From: Halocynthiibacter styelae | Lineage (GTDB): Bacteria; Pseudomonadota; Alphaproteobacteria; Rhodobacterales; Rhodobacteraceae | NCBI RefSeq assembly: GCF_016123485.1 | Contig: NZ_JADCKQ010000003.1 | Coordinates: 281,166 to 345,165, forward strand | Direction: 5' to 3' | Length of the DNA stretch: 64,000 nucleotides | The notes under the pieces: generated by a model | Databases searched by the model: none | What the model saw: the letters and a program-made list of their open reading frames with translations, nothing else | Told to the model about the DNA's origin: nothing | Part shown: positions 26,832 through 34,822 of the stretch, piece by piece | Layout: each line of letters begins with the position of its first letter | How positions within the stretch are numbered: position 1 is the stretch's first letter | Position numbers and translations under genes: made by a program

Positions 26832-27818
26832 ATGAATACAATGTTGAAAGCTGCAGCTGCAGCAATTGCACTTACATCCGCGGGTTCAGTGGCACATGCG
26901 ACCGAACTGCGCCTGTCCCATCAATGGTCAACCAGCGATATTCGCCATCAGGTCGCTCAAATGGTTGCTGATGACGTTGCCGCGGCGGATGTTGATCTGT
27001 CGATCCGGATCTTTGGTTCCAAATCACTGTTCAAGCCGCGTGAACAATATCGCCCGCTTAGCCGTGGTCAGCTGGACATGACGGTTCTGCCGCTCAGCTA
27101 TGCCGGGGGCCAGCAACCTGCCTATAACCTGACCTTGATGCCGGGTCTTGTGCGCAACCACGATCATGCCGCGCGTCTTGTGGATTCCCCGTTCATGGAC
27201 GCCCTTGAAGAAAAAATGGCCGAAGATGACGTGATGGTTCTTGTGCATGGCTATCTTGCTGGCGGTTTTGCGGGCAAAGACGGATGTATCACAAACCCGG
27301 ATGATATCGCGGGCCTTCAAACGCGTGCGGCGGGCAAATCCTTTGAACAAATGCTGGCCGGTGCGAATGCATCTATTGCATCCATGGCATCGTCTGAAAT
27401 CTATAACGCGATGCAAACTGGCGTTCTGGATGCCGCGAATACATCTTCATCTTCGTTTGTGTCTTACCGGATTTACGAACAGGTTTCCTGCTATACACCT
27501 GCGTCTGATGTCGCGCTTTGGTTTATGTATCAGCCGTTGTTGATGAACAAAACCACGTTTGAGGGCCTGACAGAAGAACAGCAGACCGCTTTGCTTGAAG
27601 CATCCGCAAACGCCCAGGCTTTCTATCTTGAAGAAGCCAAGGCACAGGATGCGGCATCTGCAGATGTGTTCCGCGAAGCTGGCGTTGAAATTGCTGAAAT
27701 GACAGCTGAGGATTTCGAAGCCTGGCGCGCGCTTGCGGAAGAAACATCCTACAAAGCGTTCGTTGAAGAAGTTCCGGATGGGCAGGCCCTGCTCGATCTG
27801 GCGCTGGCTGTCGAATAA
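26832..27818 (+). CDS. dctP: TRAP transporter substrate-binding protein (malonate operon)
   Basis: 328-aa periplasmic protein with a signal peptide (MNTMLKAAAAAIALTSAGSVAHA, cut near residue 23) and a DctP fold: ELRLSHQWSTSDIRHQVAQM, then GLQTRAAGKSFEQML and a C-terminal EEVPDGQALLDLA. It captures the substrate for the DctQ/DctM permease. Ribosome site GGGAGGAAG. Because the operon also encodes malonyl-CoA synthetase and decarboxylase, malonate is the likely ligand. A strong hairpin follows, consistent with higher expression of the binding protein than of the permease. Confidence 0.92.
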   Translation: MNTMLKAAAAAIALTSAGSVAHATELRLSHQWSTSDIRHQVAQMVADDVAAADVDLSIRIFGSKSLFKPREQYRPLSRGQLDMTVLPLSYAGGQQPAYNLTLMPGLVRNHDHAARLVDSPFMDALEEKMAEDDVMVLVHGYLAGGFAGKDGCITNPDDIAGLQTRAAGKSFEQMLAGANASIASMASSEIYNAMQTGVLDAANTSSSSFVSYRIYEQVSCYTPASDVALWFMYQPLLMNKTTFEGLTEEQQTALLEASANAQAFYLEEAKAQDAASADVFREAGVEIAEMTAEDFEAWRALAEETSYKAFVEEVPDGQALLDLALAVE

Positions 27819-27834
27819 CCACCAGCCTTTTCCC

Positions 27835-27858
27835 GGCGGCCCTTACATCAGGGCCGCC
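27835..27858 (+). terminator. Intercistronic hairpin between dctP and dctQ
   Basis: Perfect 9-bp stem GGCGGCCCT / AGGGCCGCC with a 6-nt loop (TACATC), without a T-run. Likely an attenuator or 3' stabiliser that raises the dctP to dctQM ratio. Confidence 0.6.
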
Positions 27859-27891
27859 AACTGACGAAATACTCACCTTATGGAGACAACC

Positions 27892-28434
27892 ATGGCAGCT
27901 CATAGTTCCGCAGCCGTTGCACATACAGGCAATAATCCCTTTCTTCGGGCCGTTGCCGCAATTTCCACACTGGCGGGATGGTGTTCTGCAGGCATGATTG
28001 TTCTGGCTGTCGTCGTTACCTGCCAGATGATCACCATCCGCTTTGTGTTTAACGGGTCAACTGTCTGGCAGACAGAAGCCGTCATTTACCTTGTGATCGC
28101 CGCCACTCTGATTGGTCTGCCTTATGTGCAGCGTCTGCGCGGGCATGTGAATGTTGATTTGATCCCGATTTCCCTGGCCCCGCGTGCGCGGATGGTCATG
28201 GCCGTTTTCACCCTGAGCATGTCGATTGCGATTATCGGCGTCATGGTCTGGCATGGATATGAATACTGGCATCTCGCTTATGAACGGAACTGGAAATCAG
28301 ACACGATCTGGGGGGTGCGTCTGTGGATCCCTTATCTGTCTATCCCCGTTGGATTTGGCCTGCTGATGCTGCAGCTGATCGCTGACCTCATTGCCGTGCT
28401 CACCGGTGTCGATAAACCTTTTGGTCTGGAGTAA
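27892..28434 (+). CDS. dctQ: TRAP transporter small permease DctQ
   Basis: About 180 aa with four membrane segments, from AISTLAGWCSAGMIVLAVVV to SIPVGFGLLMLQLIADLIAV. DctQ-type small membrane subunit with the FVFNGSTVWQTEAVIYLVIA segment. It supports the large permease DctM. ATG 27892 is chosen because GGAGA lies 7 bp upstream, within the alternative ATG at 27880. 5 bp gap to dctM. Confidence 0.9.
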   Translation: MAAHSSAAVAHTGNNPFLRAVAAISTLAGWCSAGMIVLAVVVTCQMITIRFVFNGSTVWQTEAVIYLVIAATLIGLPYVQRLRGHVNVDLIPISLAPRARMVMAVFTLSMSIAIIGVMVWHGYEYWHLAYERNWKSDTIWGVRLWIPYLSIPVGFGLLMLQLIADLIAVLTGVDKPFGLE

Positions 28435-28439
28435 CACTT

Positions 28440-29756
28440 ATGGACCCTCTTCTGCTTGGAGGACTCGTCGCGATTATGACGATCCTGGTGCTTTTCTCTG
28501 GTGTGTCGGTGGCGATTGGTCTGCTGATTGTGTCCGCTGGTTTCCTGTTGGTTTTCGATGGCGCGCGTTCCCTTGAACTGATGCCCGAAATCCTGTTCGG
28601 CAAGCTTGATAACTTTGCGCTTTTGTCGATCCCGATGTTTATCATTATGGGGGCGTCTATTGCGTCGACGCGGGCCGGGGCCGATCTTTACGAAGCGCTT
28701 GAACGCTGGCTGACACGTATCCCCGGTGGGCTTGTGATTTCAAACCTGGGTGCCTGTGCCCTGTTTGCTGCCATGTCCGGATCATCCCCCGCGACCTGTG
28801 CAGCGATTGGCAAGATGGGCATCCCCGAGATGCGCAAACGCGGCTATCCAGAAGGTGTTGCCGCCGGTTCAATTGCTGCGGGCGGTACGCTTGGCATTCT
28901 GATCCCGCCGTCTGTCACCATGATCGTTTATGGGATCGCGACGGAAACCTCGATTGGTCGCTTGTTTCTAGCGGGCGTTATTCCGGGTTTGCTTCTGGTG
29001 GCGCTGTTTATGGCCTGGTCGCTGTATTCCACCTGGAAATCCGGTGACGCCACCCGCCTGAGTTCAGGCAGCTATACGTGGAAAGAACGTTTTGAAATTC
29101 TGCCGCGCGTGCTGCCGTTTCTTGGGATCATCCTTGGTGTTCTTTATGCGATGTATGGCGGTATCGCGACCCCATCTGAAACCGCGGCTGTCGGGGCGCT
29201 TTTGTGTCTTGTGATCGCGATGATCATCTACAAAATGTGGCATCCGCGCGACATCTGGGTTGTTCTGCGTGACAGCACTAAAGAATCTGTGATGATCTTG
29301 TTCATCATCGCGGCGGCGGGTGTTTTCAGCTATATGCTGAGTTCGCTTTTCATCACCCAGTCTATCGCGGAATGGATCGGCACACTTGATGTGAACCGCT
29401 GGGTTCTGATGCTGGCTGTGAACATCTTTCTGCTGATCGCGGGCTTCTTCCTGCCGCCTGTTGCCGTGATTTTGATGGCGGCGCCTATTCTGTTGCCGAT
29501 CATCAGCACCGCCGGATTTGACCCGATCTGGTTTGCGGTTGTGTTGACGATTAATATGGAAATCGGCCTGATTTCACCGCCTGTCGGCCTGAATCTTTAT
29601 GTCATCAACGGCATTGCGCCCGATATCTCGCTAAAGACTATTCTGATGGGATCACTGCCATTTGTGGCCTGTATGGTCATCGCGATTGTGCTGCTGTGCC
29701 TGTTCCCGCAGCTTGCAACCTGGTTGCCTGATTTCGTGATGGGGACGGCTGTATGA
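28440..29756 (+). CDS. dctM: TRAP transporter large permease DctM
   Basis: 438-aa membrane protein with about 12 helices and the DctM signatures LFAAMSGSSPATCAAIGKMG near residue 100, LGILIPPSVTMIVYGIATE near 148 and NMEIGLISPPVGLNLYV near 377. It forms the Na+-driven transport channel that accepts substrate from DctP. Stop codon overlaps the matA start by 4 bp, tying uptake to malonate activation. Intact, unlike the dctM at 42.7 kb. Confidence 0.93.
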   Translation: MDPLLLGGLVAIMTILVLFSGVSVAIGLLIVSAGFLLVFDGARSLELMPEILFGKLDNFALLSIPMFIIMGASIASTRAGADLYEALERWLTRIPGGLVISNLGACALFAAMSGSSPATCAAIGKMGIPEMRKRGYPEGVAAGSIAAGGTLGILIPPSVTMIVYGIATETSIGRLFLAGVIPGLLLVALFMAWSLYSTWKSGDATRLSSGSYTWKERFEILPRVLPFLGIILGVLYAMYGGIATPSETAAVGALLCLVIAMIIYKMWHPRDIWVVLRDSTKESVMILFIIAAAGVFSYMLSSLFITQSIAEWIGTLDVNRWVLMLAVNIFLLIAGFFLPPVAVILMAAPILLPIISTAGFDPIWFAVVLTINMEIGLISPPVGLNLYVINGIAPDISLKTILMGSLPFVACMVIAIVLLCLFPQLATWLPDFVMGTAV

Positions 29757-31012
29757 CACTTCTTGCGGATCTGTTGTCGACAGTATTTGAGAGGCGGTAC
29801 CTGCGCCCGTCCTCTCGCCGTCGGCTTGATGACCGGTCGCTTGATGATCTGGCAAATGATCTGGTTGGATCTGCCGGGGAAACATCAGGGCTGAAGCTGG
29901 CAGAGGATATTCTGGCCGGATATGAGGAACTGGATGATGATGCGAAACTGGCATTTTTCAAAAAGATCACCCGATCCCTTGATCTGAACCCGGGTGCGGT
30001 GCGCAGCACGCTGGATGCCTATGAAAGCCAGGCAACCAAGGCAACCTATCGCAACTTTTTGGCCGCAGCAGAGCCCCGCCGCCAGGAATTGTTCCGCCGC
30101 CTGAATCGCCTGCCCGGGGCCACCGGGGCGCTTGTGCGGATGCGGGCAGATCTGTTGCGCCTTGGCGGGCGCGATAATGAACTGGCCGCGCTGGATCTGG
30201 ATCTGCGGCATCTGTTTGCGTCCTGGTTTAACCGAGGGTTTCTGGTGTTGCGCCCGATCAACTGGGAAAGCCCCGCGCATATCCTGGAAAAGATCATCGC
30301 CTACGAAGCCGTCCATGCCATCGACAGCTGGGATGATCTGAAACAACGCCTTGCCCCGGATGACCGGCGCTGCTTTGCGTTTTTTCACCCGTCTATGCCG
30401 GATGAACCGCTGATCTTTGTGGAAGTCGCGCTGACCCGGGGCATTCCCGGTTCTGTTCAGGCGGTGTTGGAAAGCGGCCGCGAAGCGATGCCGGCAGAGG
30501 ACGCGGATACCGCCGTGTTCTATTCGATCTCAAACTGTCAGGCCGGGCTTGCGAGCATTTCGTTTGGCAATTCCCTGATCAAACAGGTCGCGGCCGATCT
30601 GGCGGCGCAATTGCCAGATCTGAAAACCTTTGTCACCCTGTCGCCTATTCCGGGGCTGACGAAATGGCTGACACAGGAAAGCCATGAATGGGATCATGCG
30701 GCGTCCGATGACATGCGCAACACGGCCGCGCATTATCTGTTGAATGCCAAAGCAAAAGGCGGGCTGCCCTTTGATCCCGTGGCACGTTTTCACCTTGGAA
30801 ATGGCGCAATGGTCCATGCGGTTCATGCGAATGCCGATGTCTCTGATAAGGGCTGTCAGCAGTCCGGCGGCACGATGGTGAGCTATTTATACGATCTGGA
30901 AAAGGTCGCACAAAATCATGAAAACTTTGCCACAACCCAAAAGGTTCTGGCCTCTGCCGCTGTGCAGGCCCATGCGGATGCGTCAGCGATTGCTGTGGCG
31001 CAGGAAAGGTAA
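29753..31012 (+). CDS. matA: Malonyl-CoA decarboxylase
   Basis: 419 aa. The C-terminal catalytic region has FVTLSPIPGLTKWL and FHLGNGAMVHAVHANADVSD, with the YLYDLEKV end typical of the family; the N-terminal helical domain fits too. It converts malonyl-CoA to acetyl-CoA and CO2. It overlaps dctM and is followed 5 bp later by matB, completing a malonate-to-acetyl-CoA route in one operon. Confidence 0.93.
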   Translation: MTLLADLLSTVFERRYLRPSSRRRLDDRSLDDLANDLVGSAGETSGLKLAEDILAGYEELDDDAKLAFFKKITRSLDLNPGAVRSTLDAYESQATKATYRNFLAAAEPRRQELFRRLNRLPGATGALVRMRADLLRLGGRDNELAALDLDLRHLFASWFNRGFLVLRPINWESPAHILEKIIAYEAVHAIDSWDDLKQRLAPDDRRCFAFFHPSMPDEPLIFVEVALTRGIPGSVQAVLESGREAMPAEDADTAVFYSISNCQAGLASISFGNSLIKQVAADLAAQLPDLKTFVTLSPIPGLTKWLTQESHEWDHAASDDMRNTAAHYLLNAKAKGGLPFDPVARFHLGNGAMVHAVHANADVSDKGCQQSGGTMVSYLYDLEKVAQNHENFATTQKVLASAAVQAHADASAIAVAQER

Positions 31013-31017
31013 TCTCT

Positions 31018-32532
31018 ATGTCAAATCCACTTTATGATGAACTGTTCGGTATTCATGCGGGCAAGGCGACACCGTTTCTGCACCTGACAGACGGGGGCGT
31101 CATCACACATGCCGATTTCCTGGCGATGGCCGCACAGCAGGCCCATGTGATGACACAGGCTGGCCTGAAACCGGGGGATCGGGTTGCGGTTCAGGTGAAT
31201 AAATCCCCCTCAGCCATCGCGCTTTATGCCGCCTGTGCGCAAGCGGGCCTGGTCTTTCTGCCCCTGAACACGGCCTACACGGCGGATGAGCTAAGCTATT
31301 TCATTGAAAACAGCGGTGCATCCCTGATCGTGTGCGATCCTATAAACGAGGCCACCATCAGTGAAATTGCCAGCACCCTGGGTGCAGCGGTTGAAACCAT
31401 GGACAGTGATGGGATGGGCACGCTTCGCGATCAGGCCCGCGCAATGCCTGCAAGCTTTCCAACTGTGGATCGCGGCGGGGATGATCTGGCAGCGTTTTTG
31501 TACACCTCCGGCACCACGGGCCGGTCCAAAGGTGCGATGCTGACGCAAAATAACCTGCTGTCCAATGCGAAGGTTCTGACAAAAGAATGGCGTTTTACAT
31601 CAGATGACGTCTTGCTGCACGCTTTGCCGGTGTTTCATACGCATGGCTTGTTTGTTGCCACGAATATCGCCTTGCTGTCTGGGTGTCGCGTGATCTTTAT
31701 TCCTGCATTTAATCAGGATGTGGTCATTGACCGCCTGCCAGAAGCCACAGCAATGATGGGGGTTCCGACGTTCTACACCCGTCTGCTGGGTGATGCGCGT
31801 TTCACCCGGGAACTGACCGCAGGCATGCGCCTGTTTGTGTCGGGTTCTGCGCCTTTGCTTGCCGAAACCCATGTGCAGTTTGAAGACCGCACCGGTCATT
31901 GCATTCTTGAACGCTATGGCATGACAGAAACCAATATGAACACCTCGAACCCGTATGACGGGGATCGGCGTGCGGGCACTGTCGGGCATCCACTGCCGGG
32001 GACCGAAGTGAAAATCACCAGCCCTGACACCGGTGAAACCCTGCCGGATGGTGAAGTCGGGCAGATCGAAGTGCGCGGGCCGAATGTGTTCAAAGGCTAC
32101 TGGAAAATGCCGGAAAAAACCGCCGAAGAGCTACGCGAAGACGGGTTCTTTATCACAGGCGATCTTGGGAAAATTGATGACGACGGCTATGTTCACATCG
32201 TCGGACGCAACAAAGATCTGATCATTTCAGGCGGGTACAATATCTATCCGAAAGAAATCGAACTGGTGCTGGATGATCAACCCGGTGTGCTGGAAAGCGC
32301 CGTGATTGGCGTGCCGCACCCTGACTTTGGTGAAACAGTTGTTGGCGTGATTATCGCAGAACCAGGCGCAACACCTGACACAGACGCCATGATGGAGGCT
32401 GTGAAAACGTCGCTTGCGCGTTTCAAACACCCTCGCAAACTTATCCTGATGGATGCTTTGCCCCGCAACACGATGGGCAAGGTGCAAAAGAACCTTCTGC
32501 GTGACGCACACAAAGATATGTTTACCTCCTGA
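31018..32532 (+). CDS. matB: Malonyl-CoA synthetase (AMP-forming)
   Basis: 504-aa acyl-CoA synthetase. ATP/AMP motif LYTSGTTGRSKGAML lies near residue 160, the adenylate-binding ERYGMTETN near 300, TGDLGKIDDDGYVHIVGR near 377 and the catalytic Lys region RNTMGKVQKNLLR near 482. It activates malonate to malonyl-CoA for MatA. Its partner genes support malonate rather than another acid. A clear intrinsic terminator follows the stop codon. Confidence 0.93.
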   Translation: MSNPLYDELFGIHAGKATPFLHLTDGGVITHADFLAMAAQQAHVMTQAGLKPGDRVAVQVNKSPSAIALYAACAQAGLVFLPLNTAYTADELSYFIENSGASLIVCDPINEATISEIASTLGAAVETMDSDGMGTLRDQARAMPASFPTVDRGGDDLAAFLYTSGTTGRSKGAMLTQNNLLSNAKVLTKEWRFTSDDVLLHALPVFHTHGLFVATNIALLSGCRVIFIPAFNQDVVIDRLPEATAMMGVPTFYTRLLGDARFTRELTAGMRLFVSGSAPLLAETHVQFEDRTGHCILERYGMTETNMNTSNPYDGDRRAGTVGHPLPGTEVKITSPDTGETLPDGEVGQIEVRGPNVFKGYWKMPEKTAEELREDGFFITGDLGKIDDDGYVHIVGRNKDLIISGGYNIYPKEIELVLDDQPGVLESAVIGVPHPDFGETVVGVIIAEPGATPDTDAMMEAVKTSLARFKHPRKLILMDALPRNTMGKVQKNLLRDAHKDMFTS

Positions 32533-32543
32533 TCTCCCCCACT

Positions 32544-32583
32544 GGGCAAACATCAAGTCCACCTATGTTTGCCCGCTTTTTTC
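32544..32583 (+). terminator. Rho-independent terminator after matB
   Basis: Perfect 10-bp stem GGGCAAACAT / ATGTTTGCCC with an 11-nt loop, then GCTTTTTT. Ends the malonate operon just before the UspA gene. Confidence 0.88.
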
Positions 32584-32597
32584 AGAAAGCTCACATC

Positions 32598-33005
32598 ATG
32601 TATGACAGAATTCTTGTTCCCGTCTCTTTTGAAGTCGGACGTGACGCGCAAAAAGCTGTAGAGGTTGCTCAGGCTTTGCGGACCAAGGCAGGTAAAATTA
32701 CGATTTTTCACGTGGTGGAACATTTGCCGCAATACGCGAATGATCTGCTGCCCGAAGACCATCTTGATGTTGCTCGTCGCAAAATCACCGAGGTCCTGCG
32801 CCCTTTGACAGCCGGTGTTGAGAATGTCGAAGTCAAAATTGTCGAAGGCCATTCCGCGCGGACAATCATTGATTTCGCCCATGAGCAGGAAAAAGACTGC
32901 ATTGTGATCGCAAGTCACCGGCCCGGCATTCAGGATATTTTCCTTGGTTCTACCGCGGCCCGTGTCGTGCGGCACGCACAATGCCCCGTACATGTCATCC
33001 GTTAA
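32598..33005 (+). CDS. Universal stress protein (UspA family)
   Basis: 135 aa starting MYDRILVPVSFE, with the nucleotide-binding motif ASHRPGIQDIFLGSTAARVV near residue 105, which fits G-2X-G-9X-G-S/T, implying an ATP-binding UspA-type protein. The start at 32598 is chosen because the longer frame begins inside the terminator stem. It stands alone between malonate and sarcosine oxidase genes; UspA genes often accompany TRAP operons. Role in stress or transport regulation is inferred. Confidence 0.9.
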   Translation: MYDRILVPVSFEVGRDAQKAVEVAQALRTKAGKITIFHVVEHLPQYANDLLPEDHLDVARRKITEVLRPLTAGVENVEVKIVEGHSARTIIDFAHEQEKDCIVIASHRPGIQDIFLGSTAARVVRHAQCPVHVIR

Positions 33006-33271
33006 TCGTGTCAAAATACTCTGACTTAATTTGACAAAGCTGGCCGCGGACTGTCAGGCCGGTTGTTAAGGCCGGTCGGATGACGACAGCCGCGCATTCT
33101 GTGATGAAGCGCAATCCTGATATTGGTCAGTGATCTCACGACTCTGTTCACAATGATCGCACCCGTTTGTTTGCTGATGTGCTGTCGCATCTGGAAGGGT
33201 ATCTGTCTGATCCTCATCTGGCGTGTTTAACCTTCGCATTGTTTGTTCTCCTGGACTGCAAAGGATGAACA
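33006..33271. other. Intergenic region upstream of soxB
   Basis: 266 bp without a gene I can support. It contains two direct GGCCGGTTG/GGCCGGTCG copies near 33057 and 33072 and presumably the soxBDAG promoter. No obvious regulator palindrome was found. Confidence 0.35.
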
Positions 33272-34522
33272 ATGCGATATTCTGGCTTTAAAGTGATCAA
33301 AGAGGCCCTGACCGGCCACAAAGGATGGACACCGCAATGGCGCGATCCTGAACCGCAATCCCACTATGATTTCGTGATCATCGGGGGTGGCGGACATGGC
33401 CTGGCGACGGCGTATTACCTGGCGAAAGAATTTGGCGAAAGCCGGATCGCGGTTCTGGAAAAAGGCTGGATCGGCGGCGGCAACGTCGGGCGGAACACGA
33501 CAATTATTCGGTCAAACTATCTGCTGGACGGGAATGAACCGTTTTATGAATTTTCCCTGAAGCTTTGGGAAGGGTTGGAACAGGATTTCAACTATAACGC
33601 CATGGTCAGCCAGCGTGGCATTCTGAACCTTGTGCATACGGATGCCCAACGCGATGCGGCGCGGCGTCGTGGTAATGCGATGATCCTGAACGGGTCCGAT
33701 GCAGAGCTTTTGGATGTGGAAGGTGTGCGCAAACTTTATCCGTTCCTGAATTTCGACAATGCCCGTTTCCCGATTAAGGGCGGTCTTTTGCACCGGCGCG
33801 GTGGCACGGTGCGCCATGATGCGGTGGCCTGGGGCTATGCGCGCGGGGCGGATATGCGCGGCGTTGATATCATTCAGAACTGTGAAGTTACTGGTTTCAA
33901 GATTGAAGATGGCACATGTCTGGGCGTTGAAACCACGCGCGGATATATCGGCGCGGGCAAGGTCGGGGTTTCGGTTGCAGGATCGTCCAGCCGCGTGATG
34001 GAAAAAGCCGGTATGCGCCTGCCGATGGAAAGCCACGTGTTGCAGGCCTTTGTGTCAGAAGGGCTGAAACCCGTCTTGCCCGGCGTGATCACTTATGGGG
34101 CGGGGCATTTTTATTGCAGCCAGTCTGACAAGGGCGGTCTGGTATTTGGCGGCGATATTGATGGCTATAATTCCTACGCGCAACGCGGCAACATGCCGGT
34201 GATCGAAGATGTGGCCGAAGGCGGGATTTCCCTGATCCCGGCCCTTGGGCGTGTGCGTCTGCTGCGCGCCTGGGGCGGCATTATGGATATGTCGATGGAT
34301 GGCTCGCCGATCATTGATAAAACCCATATCGACGGGCTCTATTTCAATGGCGGCTGGTGTTACGGCGGGTTCAAGGCAACCCCTGCAGCAGGCTGGTGTT
34401 TTGCGCATCTCCTGAAAACCGACACCCCCCATGACACGGCCACAGCCTATCGGTTTGATCGGTTCCGGACCGGTCACATGATCGATGAAAAAGGCCAGGG
34501 CGCACAGCCCAACCTGCATTAA
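33272..34522 (+). CDS. soxB: Sarcosine oxidase subunit beta
   Basis: 416-aa flavoprotein with FAD-binding DFVIIGGGGHGLATAYYLAKEF (residues 31-52) and the segment RRGGTVRHDAVAWGYARGA, whose His matches the covalent-FMN His of heterotetrameric SoxB. It oxidises sarcosine (or a related N-methyl amine) with transfer of the methyl group to tetrahydrofolate in SoxA. AAAGGATG precedes the ATG. First gene of soxBDAG. Confidence 0.92.
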   Translation: MRYSGFKVIKEALTGHKGWTPQWRDPEPQSHYDFVIIGGGGHGLATAYYLAKEFGESRIAVLEKGWIGGGNVGRNTTIIRSNYLLDGNEPFYEFSLKLWEGLEQDFNYNAMVSQRGILNLVHTDAQRDAARRRGNAMILNGSDAELLDVEGVRKLYPFLNFDNARFPIKGGLLHRRGGTVRHDAVAWGYARGADMRGVDIIQNCEVTGFKIEDGTCLGVETTRGYIGAGKVGVSVAGSSSRVMEKAGMRLPMESHVLQAFVSEGLKPVLPGVITYGAGHFYCSQSDKGGLVFGGDIDGYNSYAQRGNMPVIEDVAEGGISLIPALGRVRLLRAWGGIMDMSMDGSPIIDKTHIDGLYFNGGWCYGGFKATPAAGWCFAHLLKTDTPHDTATAYRFDRFRTGHMIDEKGQGAQPNLH

Positions 34523-34534
34523 GGAGCCCCCGAG

Positions 34535-34822
34535 ATGATTATAAACCACCCGCTGCTTGGGCCCCGCGATGCCCAGGAGTTCACCTATCTTGGCGATGCG
34601 TCCCTGATCAGTCGCCCGGATGCCCAGGATGATAATGCAGCCGAAAAATTCCATGACTATCTGTATTTGCGTGACAATCCCGCAGGTCTGCACCGTGAAC
34701 TGTGGTTCCACGAATCAGGCGACCGATCCTGGCTTGTGGTGACACGCAACACAGTGACCCATGAAATTACCGATGTGCAGCTGGCCCGTGATGTGGCCCG
34801 CAAAGAGGGGCGCAGCAAATGA
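34535..34822 (+). CDS. soxD: Sarcosine oxidase subunit delta, zinc ligands replaced
   Basis: 95-aa subunit with the SoxD block GPRDAQEFTYLGDA and later HYLRDNP-like (YLYLRDNPAGLHRELWFH). Canonical SoxD binds Zn through Cys-x2-Cys, a His and a Cys. Here the first pair reads NHPLLG (His, Leu) and the last Cys is Asp (HESGD); only the middle His remains. It thus belongs to a zinc-free branch or a paralogue with a different substrate. It overlaps soxA by 4 bp. Confidence 0.88.
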   Translation: MIINHPLLGPRDAQEFTYLGDASLISRPDAQDDNAAEKFHDYLYLRDNPAGLHRELWFHESGDRSWLVVTRNTVTHEITDVQLARDVARKEGRSK

